From: Glomus cerebriforme
Lineage: Eukaryota; Glomeromycota; Glomeromycetes; Glomerales; Glomeraceae
DNA: 10,548 nucleotides
Direction: 5' to 3'
Assembly (NCBI GenBank): GCA_003550305.1
Contig: QKYT01000051.1
Coordinates: forward strand, 247,241 to 257,788
Below, in pieces: positions 6,424 to 10,548 of the stretch. The position numbers and the translations under genes were made by a program. How positions within the stretch are numbered: the stretch's first letter is position 1; each line of letters opens with the position of its first letter. The notes beneath the pieces were generated by a model that had not been told where the DNA came from, did no database searches, and was given only the letters and a program-made list of their open reading frames with translations.

Positions 6424-6461
6424 TGACGTAAGATTATCAATGATTATACTTTTTTGACGTA
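6424..6461 (+). promoter_or_regulatory. Pair of TGACGTA motifs upstream of the Myb/SANT-like gene
   Basis: TGACGTA occurs at 6424-6430 and 6455-6461, same orientation, 31 bp apart (about three helical turns), about 200-235 bp upstream of the ATG at 6225. The core resembles an ATF/CREB half-site. A third copy at 5532-5538 lies inside the neighbouring frame, so the motif may just be common here. Confidence 0.25.
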
Positions 6462-6533
6462 TCATTAGATTTTACTGCCAATATTTTAACACAATTATAT
6501 AATGATTTATATGAAGGCTGATATATATTCAAT

Positions 6534-6642
6534 TTTACTGGTTAAATATCCAGTATAAAAATATTTTACTGCCGGCCAAGGGTCTGAAATAAAAATAATT
6601 TTACCAGAAATCTGAAATATTATAAAATTTACTGGTTAAATA
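6534..6642. repeat. Hairpin and 15-bp direct repeat cluster
   Basis: TTTACTGGTTAAATA occurs at 6534-6548 and again at 6628-6642. The first copy begins a hairpin, TACTGG (6536-6541) against CCAGTA (6550-6555), with an 8-nt AT loop. Between the copies is the rare GC-rich word GCCGGCC (about 6572-6578) and a TTACCAG word that is roughly the inverse of CTGGTTAA. This could be the worn ends of a small inverted-repeat element. Confidence 0.5.
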
Positions 6643-6693
6643 AATTTTTAGTAAAAAAAAAGATTTATTATTTCCTTTATTAAATAAAAAAAA

Positions 6694-7111
6694 TCAAATT
6701 CTTCTTTTATATGCTTTATTCCAAATTTGTAATACTCTAGTAAAATCAAATTCAGATAAATCTTTTTTCTTCCATCATCCAAAAATGCAATGTTTCATTA
6801 TTTAAAGAATTTTGCAAATCAGTTTTTATTAAATTTTGCTTTGAAAATAAAAATGGAATAGAAAATATAATTTCTAGTAATTTGATAATATTTGAAAAAA
6901 TATCATAATAAAATTCAAATAACCTTAAAAGTAATACTTCTATTTTTACATTTTTAAAATTTAAATATACTATAGCTTTATATCCAAATCAACTATAAAT
7001 TATACAAAAATCATATGACTTTAAAATTTTATAAATTAAAAATAAAACAATGATTTGAAATTTTAAACTGATGAAATTATAGAACAACATATGCTTAACA
7101 TTTATATTAGT
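6694..7111 (-). pseudogene. Decayed minus-strand coding relic, family unknown
   Basis: One minus-strand frame is open from 7111 to 6992 and, after a single TGA (6991-6989), from 6988 to 6755 (78 codons) before a TGA at 6754-6752. An ATG lies at 7090-7088. The reading continues in another frame after a shift in the A-run 6763-6768, giving DLSEFDFTRVLQIWNKAY and then TGA at 6696-6694. Segments such as NSLNNETLHFWMMEE have protein-like composition, while the N-terminal part is rich in Ile, Leu, Phe and Tyr, which AT bias alone could produce. About one chance frame of 78 codons is expected in a window of this size and composition, so the case rests on the continuation across the A-run. No domain recognised. 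Confidence 0.35.
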
Positions 7112-7292
7112 TTATTTTTTAAAAGTATTATATAATTTTTGGAGTTATTATAATTTAAAGTTCAAGAATTTTCATATGATATATATAGCAAAATGAAAAA
7201 TTTCAGACTAAGGATTAGCATAATATATGCAAAATTTTCATATAAAAATTAGCATTTTACTTCAAATTTCCTATAATTTGATTAATATAATA

Positions 7293-9048
7293 ATGATGAT
7301 ATGCACATCAAAGAGAAAAACTATTGTTAAAGAGTAAGGATGAAATAGTAATGAAATATTTATAAAGAAATTATAAGTTAATAATGAGGATAATTGAGAA
7401 GATGAAAATGATAGTAGTTGGGATGAAATTAATTTATCAAATAAAGTTGAAATAAAAGTAAATTAGTTTGGTCAAGTAATGCGCATCTGAAACAAAAGAA
7501 ACGTAAACTTTATCTTACCAAAATAACCAAAAAATTAACTTATTTTGATAAATATAGACCAAGTGATTCTTTTACAAGAGTTGCAAAAAGAACTTTGAAT
7601 ATTTTAATGCTTATAAATAAACAATCAAATTTGGATAATTTTGATGAAGTTTTGGATAATATGAAAAATGATCACAATGATCAGCTTAATCTAAAGAAAA
7701 GAATTGAAAGTTTGAGAATTGAACTTAAAGAGAAACAAAAATCATTAAGTATATCTGAATTTAACAAAAAATAAGTAATTTTTAAATATTTAAGAAGACT
7801 AGATGATAATGAAAGAGATATAGCAAAGGCTAATATAGAAGCTGCATAATTAGTTTACATTGATAGTATTTTATATAAAGCATGAACTATCCATTATTAG
7901 GCCAATTATTGGCTTCAATATAATCATCTTTCAAAAAGCTGTTAAGATAAGCATCAAAAAACAATGCAGCTAATAGATGATGAGGATATAGCAAAAGAAT
8001 GCCATACTTGGATTCAATCATAAGATAGAAAACCCACACTACTAAAATTCAAAACATTTATAGAACAAAAACTACTTATTAGTAATTCAGGAATAATGAA
8101 AAAAAAACTATCAGTACAGAAACTGTGACATGTTAGCTCAATATACTTGAGTATTTTTTTCAGTTATAAAAATAAGGTAAGTCAGGTATATTATTATAGA
8201 ATATTAAAATCACTAAACTAGATTACTAACATTACATATATTATATAAGATATATATTATAACGATCATGAGCATGCTGATGTTGTAGAATATTAGCAAA
8301 CTTTTCTGGATGAAATTTATAGCTATGAAAGGAATATAGCGAAGTATGAAAGTGAAAGTATAAAATGAATACCGCTAACATTGAGACCCAATGAAAAGGA
8401 AATAATTCTTGTAATACATGATGAGTATATATTCTATTCAAGTACGGTAATAAAAAACAGAGTGTATGGGTAAAGTCTGAAGAATTATTTTTACGTAAGA
8501 AGAGAAATAGTTGTTCCTTTATGGTTAGTATATTTTTGATAGAAGAATGCGATCAACTCAAATTAAACTCATAGCAATATTAACAAAACTTTTTTATATC
8601 TAAAGAAGTTTGAGTTTATCTTCAACTGGATAAAGATCAGAAAGGTTTCTAGACAAATAAACATCTAATTGAATAAGTGAAAATGAAGGCCATACCGATT
8701 TTTGAAGTGATTTTTTCAAACTGTATTGTCTTATTTGCATTTGATAATAGTTCAAATCGCATTGCATATAGATCTGATGTGTTTGTAGCAAATAGAATGA
8801 ACCTAAAATTCAGAAGCAAGTAACTGAAGATAAAAGACACAGTTTTTGAACTGGATAATCAACATCAATTGATGATTAATGAGAATAATAAACTGAAAGA
8901 GATGAAACAGGTGTTAATTGAACGTAAATTGTGAAAAAATAGGTTAAATGCCAATTGTAAGTTGTATAAAGATAAGATTGAAAATGTAAATTAGACAATT
9001 ATCTAAAAATTTTATGAATACTTGGAATAAATTTCTGCTCTAACTGCA
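7293..9048 (+). pseudogene. Decayed DDE-superfamily transposase with an intron relic
   Basis: Possible start ATG 7293-7295, then an acidic N-terminal stretch with several stops. 7451-7774 is open for 107 codons (LKQKKRKLYLTKITKKL... to ...SLSISEFNKK, TAA 7772). The same frame runs on through many stops (IDDEDIAKECHTWIQS at about 7972-8020), shifts near 8115 (LNILEYFFQ), crosses an intron (8177-8249) and gives VVEY, TFLDEIYSYERN and IILVIHDEYIFYSS. The first catalytic Asp is probably the one in HDE (8420-8422). After a shift near 8446 the frame gives VWVKSEELFLRKK, then VLFAFDNSSNR (second Asp 8743-8745), KDTVFELDNQHQ and KEMKQVLIERKL. I recognise these motifs, from memory, as a DDE transposase family abundant in Glomeromycotina and some basidiomycetes; the superfamily name is uncertain. 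It ends near EYLE (about 9018-9030), and the C-terminal part that should carry the catalytic Glu is missing. Confidence 0.85.
8177..8249 (+). other. 73-nt spliceosomal intron relic in the DDE transposase
   Basis: AAG|GTAAGT donor (8177-8182), perfect TACTAAC branch point (8224-8230), acceptor ATATAAG ending at 8249. Frames on the two sides join in phase (1 nt plus 2 nt, making GAT), linking LNILEYFFQ to YYNDHEHADVVEY, which is the expected order of the family. Confidence 0.8.
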
Positions 9049-9056
9049 GTATGATA

Positions 9057-9147
9057 ATACTAAATTTTTTAGTATAGTCAATCAAAAACTTATTGAATTT
9101 AGTACTATGCAATAAAATTTTATTTTATTCTATAACAAAATAAAATT
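9057..9147. repeat. Two AT-rich hairpins just downstream of the transposase relic
   Basis: First: ATACTAAA (9057-9064) with TTTAGTAT (9068-9075), 3-nt loop. Second: AATTTTATTTT (9116-9126) with AAAATAAAATT (9137-9147), a perfect 11-bp stem with a 10-nt loop. They may be subterminal structures of the old transposon or by-products of AT richness. A short AAAT microsatellite follows (about 9163-9178). Confidence 0.5.
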
Positions 9148-9226
9148 AAACAAGTGAAAGTTAAATAAATAAATAAATTAAACAATAATAAAATATATTA
9201 AAATAAAACAAAACTCTAATTTGTTT

Positions 9227-9661
9227 TCAGTATTTTTTAACAAATTGTTTTTGTGCTTTTATATTCACTAATTGTTTATCAACATCTTCTTTTAAATAAG
9301 AATCTTCATATTTTGGATTTATTTTTACAATGCTCTTTTTATCAGATTCATATTCATAATTATGACTTTTAATCGTCTTTTTATTTAATTGATCTTCAAT
9401 TAGTTCATTTTTCTGAGAAATTTGAGATTGTACAGATGAACTTAAAGCATAAATTTTTGCTAAAATATGGTTGAAACTGATTTTCATTTGCTCTTGCATA
9501 TTTATTATTCTATTTTCAAGCCTTAATATATATTCTTATATACATAAAAATAATAATACTTAATAGTAAAATTATACATTAATTTAATAAAATTAAAATA
9601 ACATTATACCTTTATATGAATCTGCATTTGTGCTTTTACTACGAATATGAATTCTATTATT
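9227..9661 (-). CDS. Coiled-coil protein of unknown function, two exons visible, 5' end unclear
   Basis: The 3' exon (9534-9227) contains a 90-aa frame from ATG 9499-9497 to the stop at 9227-9229. The frame extends upstream (EYILRLENRIINM) to an acceptor TATATAAG ending at 9535. A donor AAAG|GTATAAT lies at 9609, giving a 75-nt intron; the phases match (G plus AA makes Glu), linking SKSTNADSYK to EYILRLENRI. Residues from EYIL to about QLN show heptad-like Leu/Ile spacing, suggesting a coiled coil; the rest is Lys/Asp/Glu-rich (YEYESDKKS, YLKEDVDKQL). The upstream exon has a TAA at 9664-9662, with coding-like sequence beyond it (YRYSYSQED), so the gene is either recently broken or has another 5' structure. 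No signal peptide or membrane segment. Starting at the internal ATG would still give an intact 90-aa protein. Confidence 0.45.
9535..9609 (-). other. Probable 75-nt intron in the coiled-coil gene
   Basis: Minus strand: donor GTATAAT at 9609, acceptor TATATAAG ending at 9535, TTACTATTAAG branch-like sequence inside. Reading phase is conserved across it. Its length is close to the 73-nt intron at 8177-8249. Confidence 0.5.
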
Positions 9662-9699
9662 TTAATCTTCTTGTGAATATGAATATCTGTAATTTGCTA

Positions 9700-10548
9700 A
9701 AAAATGGGTAAATTATCTGCTATATGTAAAGGTTCTCTGAATATTTGAACAATCAACAAATGATAAAGGATAAAGTAACACATGTGCAATTAAAAAATTT
9801 TATTTTTAAAAAAAATTGTTACAAAATTAAACCATAAGTAAAATGTAAAATTTATTTTTAAAAAAAAGTAAATAAGACAAAATTTTATTATAGTTTTTAT
9901 TATTTATATATTACCCAAATAATTATTTTTTGATACTTCTCGTGATTAATTTGATTAATTATATGATTATGTAAAATTTAGTTTAATTTTTGAAATAAAG
10001 TGTAATGCACACTAGCTATATATATATATTTTTTATCTTCTATAGAGTTTGATTTGATAATTTCATAATTTTATTATAGTGATTAAAAGTTAGCAAAAAG
10101 TTTGTTTTATAGTATAATTTAACTAATTTTTAAAAATGGATAATAAATATACTATTATTTAAAATAAATTTAAATATTTTAGAATTACATATACTCATTA
10201 TACAAAAATATATAAATTAACTAAAAATATTAGAGATTAATTAAATATATTTTTCCTTTATCAATATATAAAATTGGATAAATTTAATTGTAACATCCTA
10301 TTATATGTCTTATTTATAACAACTTCAGAAAATAGGTCTGAATAATAAATTTTTATTTATAGAAATTATTTATTTCTTTATAGATTTTAATTAATCAAGC
10401 TAAACACAATAAAAAATGACAATATGCATTAATATAGTAAAAGTAAATATGCGGTTTTTTTGTTTTTTTATTATTTATATTATTAGGTAACTAAGTTAAA
10501 GTATTCTAAAGGAAATGATGAAAAAAAAGAAGTACACAAAAAAAAAAA
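9700..10548. other. Gene-free AT-rich stretch
   Basis: No supported coding frame or RNA gene. It holds A/T homopolymers, a TA dinucleotide run (about 10016-10030) and an A-run at the window end (10537-10548). A possible further 5' exon of the coiled-coil gene on the minus strand (about 9700-9780, containing SNIQRTFTYSR) cannot be supported firmly. Confidence 0.5.

Noticed and set aside
8241..8840. Three overlapping 63-66-aa minus-strand ORFs (8241-8441, 8600-8791, 8649-8840)
   Set aside because: Antisense shadows of the plus-strand DDE transposase relic, whose family motifs are on the plus strand.
9116..9147. Rho-independent terminator
   Set aside because: The stem is purely A/T, the context is eukaryotic, and it follows a pseudogene.
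10537..10548. Poly(A) tail of a retroposon at the window end
   Set aside because: Only 12 A residues at an artificial window edge in AT-rich DNA; no upstream retroelement sequence or target duplication can be seen.

Overview
The window looks like nuclear DNA of a fungus with an extremely AT-rich, transposon-filled genome. An arbuscular mycorrhizal fungus (Glomeromycotina, Rhizophagus-like) is my best guess. The grounds are strong AT bias, candidate spliceosomal introns of 43-75 nt (one with perfect GTAAGT and TACTAAC signals), relics of transposase families I associate with such genomes, and a dense GATTTGAATT-type repeat. The species is inference. There are no rRNA or tRNA genes, no bacterial operons and no CRISPR array. 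Most genes here are dead or uncertain.

Layout. (1) 1-138: end of a decayed plus-strand gene with a CCHC zinc knuckle. (2) 438-1860: a decayed minus-strand gene of unknown function, split by a 713-bp non-autonomous transposon (593-1305) with terminal inverted repeats and a perfect 8-bp target duplication. Removing the insert and one duplication restores collinearity of the reading frame. (3) 1927-2205: small minus-strand ORF with a Tyr/Asp-rich tail. (4) 2475-3798: a complete but dead Tc1-type (DD34E) element whose 28-bp inverted repeats match at 27 positions. (5) 3799-5425: gene-free, AT-rich, with period-12 tandem repeats and a diverged direct duplication of about 285 bp (offset about 361). 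(6) 5426-6225: two minus-strand coding regions; the upstream one has a Myb/SANT-like domain and probably a short intron. (7) 6226-7292: mostly gene-free, with a small hairpin/direct-repeat cluster and a decayed minus-strand frame (6694-7111). (8) 7293-9048: a plus-strand relic of a second, unrelated DDE transposase, with many stops, two clear frameshifts and a recognisable 73-nt intron. (9) 9227-9700: a minus-strand coiled-coil protein whose frame crosses a phase-consistent 75-nt intron. (10) 9700-10548: AT-rich with no supported gene.

The genes do not form a pathway. The window is a record of repeated transposon insertion followed by decay in which C-to-T and G-to-A changes appear to dominate. 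The best-supported unusual points are the 8-bp-TSD element caught inside a gene, the splice signals surviving in a dead transposase, and small proteins that only become visible when introns are considered.
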